A DNA stretch of 64,000 nt from Flagellimonas sp. CMM7 (GCF_021390195.1 NZ_CP090003.1:1662001-1726000), one strand, 5' to 3'. Counted from the first letter of the stretch, positions 24,847-34,108 are shown. Translations and numbers: made by a program. Notes: generated by a model from the sequence alone, not told the origin.

Positions 24847-26295
24847 CTATTTTTTCTCTGAAAGACCACGCGTAAGCCAACCTCTCTTATTTGCTGTAGC
24901 AATGGCATAAGGTGTAATCCAAAATAGTCCAAAAGTGTATAAAATACTATATGAATAAGCCCAGAAAGATTCTGATAACTCATATCGCTTTGCATAAAAT
25001 ATCACTGGAAATGTGGACAAAACAAGGATGCTAAAAAGTGTTGAACTCACAAATAATAAAGGATGGGTTATAATAAAAAATAGCATGAACAACAAGAATG
25101 GGTAACTCATTACAATTTTTGAAGATTGACTCAAGAATAAAAGTCTTGCACCTACTTTGGAACCCTGCCTAAAATTCTTGAAGACATACTTAGACATTTC
25201 TATGTTCTCACGAACATTGCTTCTGCCCCATCTAATGAACATTTTGTATAAACTGCGATATTTTTCAGGCACATTGGTGTACGCATAGGCATTTCTTTGG
25301 AACAATACATGGTGACCTTGCTTCAATATCATGTTGGTCATTGCACGGTCCTCTCCAATGTCTGAAGGTTGCCCCATGAAAGTTTGATTGATCCATTCTG
25401 GAAGACAAGCAAAAACGGCGGACCTACGATAGGCTGCTAAAGCGCCTGGAGTACAAAGCACAGAGTTAAGACTGCTTTCTGCAGAACGAACAAACTCAAA
25501 ACTCAGTACAAAACTTACATCCAACATTTTAGGAAGCAAAGCCCTCTCGTTGTTTAAAACCCTAATGTTCCCTGCCACAGCACCACATTGTTCATTTGTA
25601 ATGAAAGGACTGACTAAATTTCGTAAGGTGTCCTTTTTTACAATAGAATCACTATCCACGGTTACAAAAATCTCACCTACTCCCTCATTAAAACCAAGGT
25701 ACAATGCATGACGTTTTCCCATGTTTTTGGGTTGTTTATAAATCGTCAGGCTGTCTCCCAATTTTTTCTTTGCCTCCTGTATCCAGTGCCATGTATCATC
25801 TTGACTACCATCATCAATAGCCAGTAGTTGTAATTTTTCTTTGGGGAAATCGCTATCTGCCAAACTCATCAACGTATCCCAAACTTGCTTTCCCTCATTG
25901 TATGCCGGCACTATTACCGTGCAGGTTGGTAGCTCATCATTTTCAACTGATGCAATGGGTTTATATCGGAAATATTGGTATAACGTATAAAGGAAAAAAC
26001 TTGCCTTAAATAAAAACAAACCTCCTGCTACAATCATAAAAGCCAATCCAAGTTTGGAGCTCATACGTTCCAAATTAAACTGAGTAAAGTCGCTTTGTAA
26101 AATATACATTAAGTAAGCAGCTCCCAACATCAAAACAAATGTGCTTCCCATTACAAAAACACCCCAAGCATTAGCAGTATCAAAAAACGAACTTACTTTG
26201 TCTTTTAAGGTCAAAGCTCTTAGGTTATGAAAATCATTGTCAGCGTTATTCTCTGATATATTTGCTTGATTGGATAAAATATTCCCCTTTTTCAT
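24847..26295 (-). CDS. Processive family 2 glycosyltransferase (hyaluronan synthase/NodC-like)
   Basis: The 482-residue membrane protein has two N-terminal helices (about 45-65 and 85-110), a GT2 catalytic domain and a C-terminal helix cluster. Processive-synthase motifs are present: VPAYNEG, AIDDGSQDD, VDSDS, the CTPGALAAYRR segment, GEDRAMTN and IRWGRSNVRE (a variant of QxxRW). This order matches hyaluronan synthase, NodC and related beta-glycan synthases. It probably makes an exopolysaccharide from UDP-sugars at the inner membrane. No export or modification genes flank it, so the polymer is unknown. Confidence 0.86.
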   Translation of the reverse strand: MKKGNILSNQANISENNADNDFHNLRALTLKDKVSSFFDTANAWGVFVMGSTFVLMLGAAYLMYILQSDFTQFNLERMSSKLGLAFMIVAGGLFLFKASFFLYTLYQYFRYKPIASVENDELPTCTVIVPAYNEGKQVWDTLMSLADSDFPKEKLQLLAIDDGSQDDTWHWIQEAKKKLGDSLTIYKQPKNMGKRHALYLGFNEGVGEIFVTVDSDSIVKKDTLRNLVSPFITNEQCGAVAGNIRVLNNERALLPKMLDVSFVLSFEFVRSAESSLNSVLCTPGALAAYRRSAVFACLPEWINQTFMGQPSDIGEDRAMTNMILKQGHHVLFQRNAYAYTNVPEKYRSLYKMFIRWGRSNVRENIEMSKYVFKNFRQGSKVGARLLFLSQSSKIVMSYPFLLFMLFFIITHPLLFVSSTLFSILVLSTFPVIFYAKRYELSESFWAYSYSILYTFGLFWITPYAIATANKRGWLTRGLSEKK

Positions 26296-26539
26296 TATTG
26301 CGAGATAAATAGTGTCTTTGTGTTATACGTTCTCAATATTATTTTGGATGCATTTTTTAAAATTTTAACGTAAGATTTAAGTAAACGCAAATCATCCAAA
26401 GGTTGAAAGAGGAGAGTCATGAAAATTCATGATATAACTTTTCAGAACAATTCTGTAAAAATCTAATGTAGAAGGTTCACAAGTCACAAGGTAATTACTG
26501 CTTTTTTGTATCTTCAAGCCTACAACTAATCCAATCAAA

Positions 26540-27964
26540 ATGCAAAGAAGAAAGTTCCTTAAGAATGCGGCTGCAGCTTCGGCCGCATTTTCAATTGTTC
26601 CAAGTCATGTTTTAGGAAAAACCCATGTACCCCCTAGTGATACCCTTTATGTATCTGCCTTTGGTGTTGGCGGAAGAGGTAGCGGTGTTATACAAGGCCT
26701 TGCGGCCACAGGACATGTAAAATTTGTATCGTTCTGTGATGTAGATGATAGACGTGCACAACAGACCTACGAACTTTTTCCAGATGTAAAACGATTTAAG
26801 GACTTTAGAAAGGTATATGACAAACATTTAAAAGATATAGATGCAGTGATGGTTGCCACTCCAGATCATACGCATGCTACCATTGCGCTTCCCTTTATGC
26901 GTGAAAAGAAACATGCATATGTTGAAAAACCTTTGACACACAACATTCATGAAGCCAGATTGATGACCAGAGTTGCTGCCGAAAATGGTATTGTAACACA
27001 AATGGGTAATCAAGGAGCGTCCAGTGATGATAGCCGTATTGCACGTGAATGGGTCGAATCTGGAGTCATTGGAAAAATACATACCATTGATTGTTGGACC
27101 AACCGTCCCGTATGGCCGCAAGGTGTGCCAATACCAGTTGAAAAACAAAGGGTTCCAAAAGAATTGGATTGGGACCTCTGGTTAGGACCAGCAGCAATGC
27201 GCGATTACAATGCGGCATATTTGCCATTTAAATGGCGTGGCTGGTGGGATTTTGGAACAGGTGCATTAGGTGATATGGGCTGTCATATTATGGAAACACC
27301 ATTTAGTGTATTGAATTTGGGTTATCCTAAAGAAGCAGAAGCTAGTTGTACTTCTGTTTGGGTTGGCGATTTTGTTGAAGCTGATTACAGTCCTTCATGT
27401 CCCCCTTCGTCTAAAATACATTTAAAGTTTGAACATGAACATCATGGTGATATTCAATTGAACTGGTATGACGGGGGACTAAAACCAGACCTCCCAGATG
27501 AACTTAAAGATGGGGAAACGATAGGTTCTGGCGGCGGCGGAACCATTATGTATGGCGATAAAGGAACTTTGATTTGTGATACTTACTCTCAAAATGCTCG
27601 TTTGTTACCTTCAGAAATGATGAATCTATACAAATCTCCTCAAGCTAAGTACCCAAGAGTGCCAGGCAGTATGGAGGGTCATATTGCCAATTTTGTTGAT
27701 GGTTGTATGAATGGTGCTGCTACTTCTTCCGACTTTGCAAAGTCTGGACCCTTGACGGAAACTGTTCTTATGGGTAATCTAGCCGTAAAAGCCTATCAAT
27801 ATAAAGTCCTGCAAGAAGGGAAAAAAGTAGGTGACTGGGCTCCTTATGACTACCCCGGAAGAAGAAAGTTGTTATGGGATGGAGAAAATATGAAAATCAC
27901 TAATTACGATAAGGCCAACGAATGGGTTTCAAGAGAGTATAGAAAAGGTTGGGAATTGAGTTAA
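26540..27964 (+). CDS. Tat-exported Gfo/Idh/MocA family oxidoreductase
   Basis: The 474-residue protein has a Tat signal (MQRRKFLKNAAAASAAFSIV) followed by a Rossmann domain (SAFGVGGRGSGVIQGL), the EKP motif (AYVEKPLTHN) and an active-site helix containing GDMGCHIMETPF. Export by Tat implies that NAD(P) is bound before translocation, as in glucose-fructose oxidoreductase. It has its own promoter region and no operon partners. It probably oxidises or interconverts a sugar outside the cytoplasm, possibly linked to the GMC/TIM-barrel genes at the left of the window. That link is inference. Confidence 0.88.
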   Translation: MQRRKFLKNAAAASAAFSIVPSHVLGKTHVPPSDTLYVSAFGVGGRGSGVIQGLAATGHVKFVSFCDVDDRRAQQTYELFPDVKRFKDFRKVYDKHLKDIDAVMVATPDHTHATIALPFMREKKHAYVEKPLTHNIHEARLMTRVAAENGIVTQMGNQGASSDDSRIAREWVESGVIGKIHTIDCWTNRPVWPQGVPIPVEKQRVPKELDWDLWLGPAAMRDYNAAYLPFKWRGWWDFGTGALGDMGCHIMETPFSVLNLGYPKEAEASCTSVWVGDFVEADYSPSCPPSSKIHLKFEHEHHGDIQLNWYDGGLKPDLPDELKDGETIGSGGGGTIMYGDKGTLICDTYSQNARLLPSEMMNLYKSPQAKYPRVPGSMEGHIANFVDGCMNGAATSSDFAKSGPLTETVLMGNLAVKAYQYKVLQEGKKVGDWAPYDYPGRRKLLWDGENMKITNYDKANEWVSREYRKGWELS

Positions 27965-28079
27965 CCAAATTCATGCTTTTTTTCTAAAGAAACAGAAAAG
28001 TTTCGGGTATGTAGTTGTTAAAGGATTTTTTGAGAGAAAGGATAATCAGTTTATTTTTTTTTTTGAAGAACTTCAACTA

Positions 28080-28937
28080 TTAATCCACATTATGAGTTTG
28101 TCTAAACCAGGCTCTAAATGAAGAGGCTTTGTCTCTACTGATAAAAATAGTTTCTTCAATATCGCAAGTGTTTAGGGGTTTCAGGTCCAATTCAATTTTC
28201 CCATATGAGGAGCTTTTATATGCCTTAATCGCAGTATTGGAAATAATAATCTGCCGATTCGCCCTAAAAAAATTACTTGGAACCATTTCCTCAAAATCTT
28301 TGAGTGTTTTCTCCGATGTACATTTATTAAGGTCATGGTTAATGATATATGTGGCCCCAAACTGACTATAAATACATTGTATTTCTTCAAATGAAAGTAG
28401 TACAAATGCAGTCCCATTTAAAACTTTTATCTTCATTTTAGTTGAAGCGTTACCCTCTTTATTTTTACCTCGTTCCGACATCAGATACAATCCAAAATAT
28501 GCAGAATGAAACAACAGAAGAAATATTACCGCAAGGGGCACATCTTGGGTATAAAACGCAAATGACAATGAAAGGAGTTCCCCACTAAAAAAGATATTGT
28601 CAAACAGCTCATTCATAAGAACATTAAATACGACAACGGCAAGAGTGTGTGCAGTAAACTGATAAAGTACTCTCTTTACAAAATCCTTATCCAGTGGTAC
28701 TTTTCTATCTAGAACCCCAATACCCAAAGCATAAAACTTAATGGTTAAAAAGCTAATGGCGAAGTCCAAGATAAAATAAAGGACAAAAAGTGCTTCGGCT
28801 TCCTTTAAGTTATAAGTAATCAAAAAATTAAGAGCGGTTATGGTCAACGGAATTAACCATATATAGGGTCTCACGAACAAAACATCTTGACCTTGAATCG
28901 GAACTCCAGTTTCTTTATTTCTTTTCCTGAAAATCAT
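28080..28937 (-). CDS. Membrane-anchored LytTR-domain transcriptional regulator
   Basis: The 285-residue protein has about four hydrophobic helices in its first 165 residues and a C-terminal LytTR DNA-binding domain (FEEIQCIYSQFGATYII, then FFRANRQIIISNTAI). There is no receiver domain, so it is not a classical response regulator; signals are probably sensed in the membrane. It lies 21 bases downstream of the serine hydrolase gene, so the two are likely cotranscribed. A similar design is seen at 52091. Confidence 0.86.
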   Translation of the reverse strand: MIFRKRNKETGVPIQGQDVLFVRPYIWLIPLTITALNFLITYNLKEAEALFVLYFILDFAISFLTIKFYALGIGVLDRKVPLDKDFVKRVLYQFTAHTLAVVVFNVLMNELFDNIFFSGELLSLSFAFYTQDVPLAVIFLLLFHSAYFGLYLMSERGKNKEGNASTKMKIKVLNGTAFVLLSFEEIQCIYSQFGATYIINHDLNKCTSEKTLKDFEEMVPSNFFRANRQIIISNTAIKAYKSSSYGKIELDLKPLNTCDIEETIFISRDKASSFRAWFRQTHNVD

Positions 28938-28958
28938 GTTGAATCAAAATCCTCTTTT

Positions 28959-30704
28959 TTAGTTTTTCTTCTTCAGGATGTATCCGGAAAACTTGAGTTC
29001 AGGGCTTCCATTTCCATTCAATAATTGTAAGGTTTCGCCAGCAAAAAAATCAAAGTTATAGCCAGGAATTATTGCCATCTTATTTGATATCGGTCTAAGC
29101 CCTAAAGCAAAATCCATCTTACTTGGATAACCAACATTGACATTAAGTTGTAAAATACCAGATTGGTTGATTGAAACTACAACGTTTTCTACAGTTTTGT
29201 ATTCATTAACTCCATAATTGGAAACCTCATAAAGACCAACTGCATTTTTCCAGGACTCAGGAATATCAACACTGCCAATTTTAGCTCCTGCTGCTAATCT
29301 TCTTCCGCTTTTAAATTGTTCTCCAACCACAATCTCGTTATCAACTTCATCCCAAAAAATGTTCATGGCATTTATCTTTATCCCTAACTTTTTTACATAA
29401 AGTTTTATAAGATTATCGGAGTAAGGAACTCCGCTCCCCTTTAGCCCATCTGACATTAGTTCGGCGTCAAATTTCTCTCCATTCGCTTGTAACTTCAACA
29501 TTCCAATCCCCGTATTGTAGACTCCTTCTAATTTTCTCATTTGTTCATTGGGCAATTTTACCTTTTTAGCATTTTGCCTTCTTTTAATGGGGCTTTGGTT
29601 CCTATTAAATTTGAATTTCTTGCTTATAAAATCGAACGCTTTGGACCAGCTATCCCAATGGAGTCTGCTTGACGAATTGGAATTAGAGCAAACAACGACG
29701 GAAGAGTTATACTCTGGAATAAAAAAGATATACGAGTAAAAAGGTTCATGTACTCCTGCTTTTTTAACTCGCTTAAATCCGCGTAGCGGCCTTACATCCC
29801 ACATAAGACCAATTTTTGTGTCATAACCCAATGGAGCTTGGGTAAACTGTGGAGTCATAGCGTCCGCAATAATTTCTTGTTTTAAAAAAGCATTTTCTGC
29901 AAAAGTGGACGACTTAAAATAAACTGAGCAAAGTTTAGATAGGTCGGCAGGAGTCGAAATCACACCATCGGAACCAGAGTAGCTAAACGCATGGGTTTCT
30001 ACCTCCCTAAAATCTATATAGCCCTTGGTGGTAGGGTTCTTGCCAAAATAAGAATGCTCCATTCCCAGGGGTTTAAAGATTTTGGTTTTTACATAATCTT
30101 CAAATGAAACGCCAGAAACCCGTTGTACCAATAAAGACAAAAGATCTACGCCCCAATCTGAGTATTGGTATGTTTTACCAGCCGGTGCTATGAGATATTC
30201 ATCCTTGCTATAGGATAGGATACTGTCTACTGGCTCATACACCTTTTTAAGAAAGTTCTTTGCCCTTAAACGTGGTAGCCCGGCATAATGTGCCAATAAA
30301 TGCCTCACCGTAAATGTAGGAGAATCTTGAAAATGACTTTTCATCTTAAAATCTGGAACATATTCCAAATAAGGCTTGTCGATATCTATCAATCCGTCCG
30401 AATACAATTTTAGAACGGCAGTGGAAGTCACAATTTTTGATACGGAACCTATGGGGTACGTGGTATGTTGGTTTGCTTTTATTCCCTGAGCTTTGTCCGA
30501 AAAGCCAAACCCTTCATTTACTACAATCTCATTGTCAATTATTACAGAAACACTTGCCCCAACCACATCGTGCTTTTTCATTTTTGAGGATACAAATGAT
30601 TTAAAGGATTCTTTGAAGTTTTCCATGTCTGAGGATTGACTTTGGACATGTACCGCGAAGAACATAAGGAGGCTGCATGTGATGGTATTCTTATAAACTT
30701 TCAT
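28959..30704 (-). CDS. Serine hydrolase, beta-lactamase class C/penicillin-binding-protein fold
   Basis: The 581-residue exported protein starts at the internal ATG (MKVYKNTITC, signal peptide to about residue 21); an upstream in-frame start would add 15 residues before the signal. The SxxK motif is Ser87 to Lys90 (IGSVSK), and the second motif is Tyr-Ser-Asp in TYQYSDWGVD, where class C enzymes have YSN. A C-terminal region of about 200 residues is a lipocalin-like beta domain. Such proteins are usually peptidases or esterases rather than true beta-lactamases. It sits upstream of a membrane LytTR regulator. Confidence 0.88.
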   Translation of the reverse strand: MKVYKNTITCSLLMFFAVHVQSQSSDMENFKESFKSFVSSKMKKHDVVGASVSVIIDNEIVVNEGFGFSDKAQGIKANQHTTYPIGSVSKIVTSTAVLKLYSDGLIDIDKPYLEYVPDFKMKSHFQDSPTFTVRHLLAHYAGLPRLRAKNFLKKVYEPVDSILSYSKDEYLIAPAGKTYQYSDWGVDLLSLLVQRVSGVSFEDYVKTKIFKPLGMEHSYFGKNPTTKGYIDFREVETHAFSYSGSDGVISTPADLSKLCSVYFKSSTFAENAFLKQEIIADAMTPQFTQAPLGYDTKIGLMWDVRPLRGFKRVKKAGVHEPFYSYIFFIPEYNSSVVVCSNSNSSSRLHWDSWSKAFDFISKKFKFNRNQSPIKRRQNAKKVKLPNEQMRKLEGVYNTGIGMLKLQANGEKFDAELMSDGLKGSGVPYSDNLIKLYVKKLGIKINAMNIFWDEVDNEIVVGEQFKSGRRLAAGAKIGSVDIPESWKNAVGLYEVSNYGVNEYKTVENVVVSINQSGILQLNVNVGYPSKMDFALGLRPISNKMAIIPGYNFDFFAGETLQLLNGNGSPELKFSGYILKKKN

Positions 30705-30811
30705 GACTTTGTTTTTTGGATTTGTTGATTCAGCTAAATAAACGAACAAAAGAAAATCAAAAGAAAATCACGAATTAAAATAGGGTGAACTGATATAAAT
30801 TTACCAATGAA

Positions 30812-30830
30812 CCACACTTTCCCAGTGTGG
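30812..30830. terminator. Hairpin between the ECF sigma gene and the serine hydrolase gene
   Basis: The 7-bp stem CCACACT / AGTGTGG has a TTCCC loop. GGTTTT follows on the plus side and TTCATT on the minus side. The neighbouring genes are both on the minus strand, where the U-run is poor, so terminator function is only possible. Confidence 0.4.
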
Positions 30831-30863
30831 GGTTTTAAATATTACTAATTGAAGATTACGTTT

Positions 30864-32117
30864 TTAACGGTTTTTAAGTTTCTTTTTTAGATGCTTTTTA
30901 ACCAACTCATTTTTAGTTAGCTCAATTGCCTTTTTAAGAACGGCTTCATACTCATCCTTATTATCGGTTTCCATCAAAAGCTCCGCTTTAATGGCAAAGA
31001 AAAGTCCAGAGTTTGTAAAATCTGTTTTCTTCTGCAGTGCTCTTAGTGCTTTGGTCCCTTCTGTTGCACCGTGCACTTTGGCATAGGGGATAATTTGGTT
31101 TAAAGCCAGCATCGGCGAGTATTGTTGTTTTAACTGTATATCGTAGAGTTCCAATATGCTTTTCCAATCTGTTTTTTGAAATGTTTTGGCCACACAATGG
31201 TAATATGATCGAGCGGCTTCCAAATGGTAGTTAGAGGGCAATTGATCCTCTGTTCCGGAGCTTTCCAAATGCTGAACTCCTATTCTTATGAGTTCTTGAT
31301 TGTATTTGGCCCGATTTTGATGCTCCAATGTAACTAACTCGCCTTCTTTGCTCAAACGAGCATCAAACCGTGAGGCATGAAAACACATTAAGGCAATCAA
31401 CGCTTCTAAATTGGGGTGTTTACAATATTTGTTATTCTTTAGCAACAATGCTAGACGTAGAGCTTCATAACAAATATCTCTTTTGAGTACGCTTGACCCA
31501 GTAGTTGCGGCATAACCCTCTGTAAACAATAAATATACAATCCGTAGCACTTTGAACAATCTGGACTGCAAGCCCATCTGTACCGGAATCTGTAAAAACT
31601 GAACTTCTTGCCTAAACTTCTTTTTAGCTCTAGTAAAGGACTTTGCCACTGTTTCTTCTTTTTTCAACAAGGCCTCTCCCAATTCTTTGTTGCTAAATCC
31701 CCCTATGAGCTTAAGGCTCAATATGACCTGATATTCTTCTGATAGTGAAGGATGACAGCAAGCAAATATCATTTTTAACTGACTATCGGATAGGGTATCA
31801 TCCAAAGAAACCTCCTTCTCAAGAGAAGCCTCTCCTTCATTGTTCAGGCGTTTATCATCAAGGAAATCCATTTTTTTGCCACGCCGCAATACATCTATAA
31901 GCGCATTGTTGGCCACCCTATAAAGCCATGCCGTTGGGTTATCTGGTACAGACTTATATGCCCAAACCTGCATTGCCTTTAAAAAAGTGTCTTGTGCAAC
32001 GTCCTCGATTTGTTCCAAATAGGAAATCCCAAATTTATTGGTCAAAACAGCCACCACTTTTCCGTATTCGTTACGGAACAAATGGTCTATAGTACTGGTC
32101 AGGTTGTTTTCATTCAT
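30864..32117 (-). CDS. ECF RNA polymerase sigma factor with C-terminal TPR-like extension (ECF42-like)
   Basis: The 417-residue protein has sigma region 2 (VAQDTFLKAMQVWAYK, residues 40-55, then NPTAWLYRVANNALIDVLRR) and region 4 (LKLIGGFSNKELGEALLKKEETVAKSFTRAKKKF). A long helical extension of about 230 residues follows. This extension, with neighbouring YCII/DGPF genes, fits the ECF42 group, which lacks a classical anti-sigma factor. The ATG at 32117 is preferred because a more upstream start would lie inside the terminator hairpin at 32134-32153. It is downstream of the two YCII genes on the same strand. Confidence 0.9.
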   Translation of the reverse strand: MNENNLTSTIDHLFRNEYGKVVAVLTNKFGISYLEQIEDVAQDTFLKAMQVWAYKSVPDNPTAWLYRVANNALIDVLRRGKKMDFLDDKRLNNEGEASLEKEVSLDDTLSDSQLKMIFACCHPSLSEEYQVILSLKLIGGFSNKELGEALLKKEETVAKSFTRAKKKFRQEVQFLQIPVQMGLQSRLFKVLRIVYLLFTEGYAATTGSSVLKRDICYEALRLALLLKNNKYCKHPNLEALIALMCFHASRFDARLSKEGELVTLEHQNRAKYNQELIRIGVQHLESSGTEDQLPSNYHLEAARSYYHCVAKTFQKTDWKSILELYDIQLKQQYSPMLALNQIIPYAKVHGATEGTKALRALQKKTDFTNSGLFFAIKAELLMETDNKDEYEAVLKKAIELTKNELVKKHLKKKLKNR

Positions 32118-32126
32118 AGTTAAACC

Positions 32127-32153
32127 AAAAAAAAGCCTGATATGCATCAGGCT
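32127..32153 (-). terminator. Intrinsic terminator between the YCII genes and the sigma gene
   Basis: On the minus strand AGCCTGAT-GCAT-ATCAGGCT is a perfect 8-bp stem followed by a T-run (TTTTTTT). It is placed between the second YCII stop codon (32175) and the sigma-factor ATG (32117). It should end or reduce YCII transcription before the sigma gene. Confidence 0.82.
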
Positions 32154-32174
32154 CTCCTACATTGCTTTAGGTGG

Positions 32175-32528
32175 TTAAGGATTGTTCATTGATACAATTT
32201 CCCTTATTTCTAAAATACTGCCATCGAAACCAAAGTGCGGATTCCCTTTTGATATTTTCAAAGCTTCGCCCATATCCTTTGCCGAAACAATGGTATAACC
32301 TCCAATTACTTCTACACCTTCTGCAAAGGGCCCATTGGTAACAAGTTCTCCTTTTTTGTAGACCACCTTACCTTCTTGAGAAAGTGGTAATCCTTCTACA
32401 AGTTTTCCCTGTTCCTTTAGACGTTTCAACCATTTCTTCCAATCTTTAGTAAGCGCTTCCCTTTCTTCTTGGGATAACTTGTTATAGTCATCATACCCGC
32501 CCCTAAACAGATATAAAAAGTTACTCAT
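32175..32528 (-). CDS. YCII-related (DGPF) domain protein
   Basis: The 117-residue protein opens MSNFLYLFRGGYDD and has the DGPF-type motif as TNGPFAEGVEVIGGYTIV (about residues 63-80). YCII domains are ferredoxin-like folds of poorly known function, with some distant dehydrochlorinase relatives. It is a tandem paralogue of the gene at 32538, 9 bases downstream of it, and both sit before an ECF42-like sigma factor. In other bacteria such genes are reported targets of ECF42. Confidence 0.88.
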   Translation of the reverse strand: MSNFLYLFRGGYDDYNKLSQEEREALTKDWKKWLKRLKEQGKLVEGLPLSQEGKVVYKKGELVTNGPFAEGVEVIGGYTIVSAKDMGEALKISKGNPHFGFDGSILEIREIVSMNNP

Positions 32529-32537
32529 AATCTTAAT

Positions 32538-32891
32538 TTAATGACCGTCCATCGACATAATTTCCCTTACCTCAACATTACTTCCTTCATAATCAAAAAT
32601 GGGACATCCTTTAGATATTTCAACGGCCTCTTCCATATCTTTTGCAGATACGATCAAATAACCGCCTACTACTTCAGCTCCTTCGGCAAATGGTCCGTTG
32701 GTCACTAATTCACCTCTATTATGCACTACTTTTCCATCCCCGCCCAATGGGAGTCCATCCAATAGTTGGCCTTTTTCTTTTAGACCACCCATCCATTGGC
32801 CCCAAACCTGCATATGCGCTTGTTTCTCTTCTTGAGATAATTGGTTGAAGTTTTCGTCTCCTCCACGGAATAAATACAAAAAATTGCTCAT
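32538..32891 (-). CDS. YCII-related (DGPF) domain protein
   Basis: This 117-residue tandem paralogue starts MSNFLYLFRGGDEN. The ATG at 32891 is chosen because it aligns with the neighbour's start; an in-frame upstream start adds 10 unsupported residues. The motif TNGPFAEGAEVVGGYLIV is conserved, as are the flanking AKDMEEA helices. It is first in the YCII-YCII-sigma gene run. The promoter is probably in the 100 bases upstream, where a sigma-specific element might be expected, but I could not define one. Confidence 0.88.
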   Translation of the reverse strand: MSNFLYLFRGGDENFNQLSQEEKQAHMQVWGQWMGGLKEKGQLLDGLPLGGDGKVVHNRGELVTNGPFAEGAEVVGGYLIVSAKDMEEAVEISKGCPIFDYEGSNVEVREIMSMDGH

Positions 32892-32993
32892 TGATTTTAG
32901 TTTTATGTTCGTCCATGACAAACTGATTTATACTTTGTTTACACCTTTATGACGAAGACTAAAGCATGCATTGGACAATCTTTATAAATTTAT

Positions 32994-34067
32994 TTAAAAT
33001 AATTTCATTTGACCATCTTTATATGGCTCATGTAACTCTTTATTAAGTTTTGGAAAATTTTTCCCTTTAAAATACCGAAGCCTGGCAAGTCTGGCCATGT
33101 CATGAATTTGAGTAGCTATCTTTCCTTCACCCCTGTTTCTAAGTCCAAATCGGCTATCATTAAGTGAGCCTCCATGGCAATCTTGAATTAAATGCAATAC
33201 TTTTTCCGCTCTATCCGGCATTGCTTTTTTAATCCAATCCGTAAAAATCTGTCCTATGGCACCATTCAGTCGAACTACAGTAATAGCAAAAGACAATGCT
33301 CCATGGTCCGAAGTCGCTTTGGCCAATTTTAGAAGTTCATGGCTATTGATTCCCGGTATTATTGGTGCCAACATTGCATTTACCGGAATATTGTTTTCTG
33401 AAAGTACCTTAATAGTTTTTAACCTCTTTTGAATTGATGCTGTTCTAGGTTCTAATTTCCTTCTTGTTGCCTCTGATAAGGAGGTTACCGATACATTGAC
33501 CCCAACCAATTGATGCGAATTTAACTCGGTCAAAATATCCAAATCCCTAAGAATAAGTGCATTCTTGGTAATGATTCCAACCGGGTGTCGGTATTTTAAA
33601 AAGACTTCCAGGCACTTTCTTGTTATTTCAAATTTTTTCTCTGCAGGTTGATAGCAATCTGTATTGCCGGACATAACTATGGTCTGTGTTTTCCAATTTT
33701 TGTGCTTAATTTTGGCTTCAAGCAACTCTGGAGCCGATTTTTTCACCAAGATTTTACGTTCAAAATCCAATCCAGCACTATATCCCCAATACTCATGGGC
33801 ATTTCTTGCATAGCAATAAATACACCCGTGTTCGCAACCTTGGTAAGGATTCATGGAAAACATCATACCAACATCTGGGCTGTCTACTTTGTTTACAATC
33901 GTCTTAGGGAAAATAGGGATATACTCGGTCCTGTTTTTTTCGGCCTCTTCACCTTCTAGCCTGCAGAATTCCAAAAAATCCTCTCGCATTTCATACACAT
34001 GCTGAAGAAATTTGTTGGGTGTATTTTTTTGGGCACCGCGCCCTTTGAGGAAGTTTTCTTTATGCAA
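32994..34067 (-). CDS. Radical SAM protein, PA0069/SplB-like family
   Basis: The 357-residue protein carries the radical SAM cluster motif CxxxCxxC at Cys78, Cys82 and Cys85 (GCEHGCIYCYARNAHEYWGY). It also has the family segments MSGNTDCYQPAEKKF, RLEPRTASIQKR and APIIPGINSHE. The C-terminal GSLNDSRFGLRNRGEG region matches the PA0069 family (Rv2578c-like), whose reaction is not established. The most plausible start is the TTG at 34067, giving the usual KGRGAQ N-terminus; no in-frame ATG exists upstream. It is probably monocistronic, with palindromes just upstream. Confidence 0.88.
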   Translation of the reverse strand: MHKENFLKGRGAQKNTPNKFLQHVYEMREDFLEFCRLEGEEAEKNRTEYIPIFPKTIVNKVDSPDVGMMFSMNPYQGCEHGCIYCYARNAHEYWGYSAGLDFERKILVKKSAPELLEAKIKHKNWKTQTIVMSGNTDCYQPAEKKFEITRKCLEVFLKYRHPVGIITKNALILRDLDILTELNSHQLVGVNVSVTSLSEATRRKLEPRTASIQKRLKTIKVLSENNIPVNAMLAPIIPGINSHELLKLAKATSDHGALSFAITVVRLNGAIGQIFTDWIKKAMPDRAEKVLHLIQDCHGGSLNDSRFGLRNRGEGKIATQIHDMARLARLRYFKGKNFPKLNKELHEPYKDGQMKLF

Positions 34068-34068
34068 T

Positions 34069-34108
34069 TTATTGGATTTAATCCAAAAATATGGAAATAA
34101 TCCAATAA
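34069..34108. repeat. Nested palindromes upstream of the radical SAM gene
   Basis: TTATTGGATT at 34069-34078 is repeated inverted as AATCCAATAA at 34099-34108. The left copy also forms the palindrome TTGGATT-T-AATCCAA at 34072-34086. It sits directly before the TTG start of the radical SAM gene and past the stop region of none on that strand except the lipoprotein at 34115. It may be an operator or the terminator stem of the lipoprotein gene. Confidence 0.4.
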
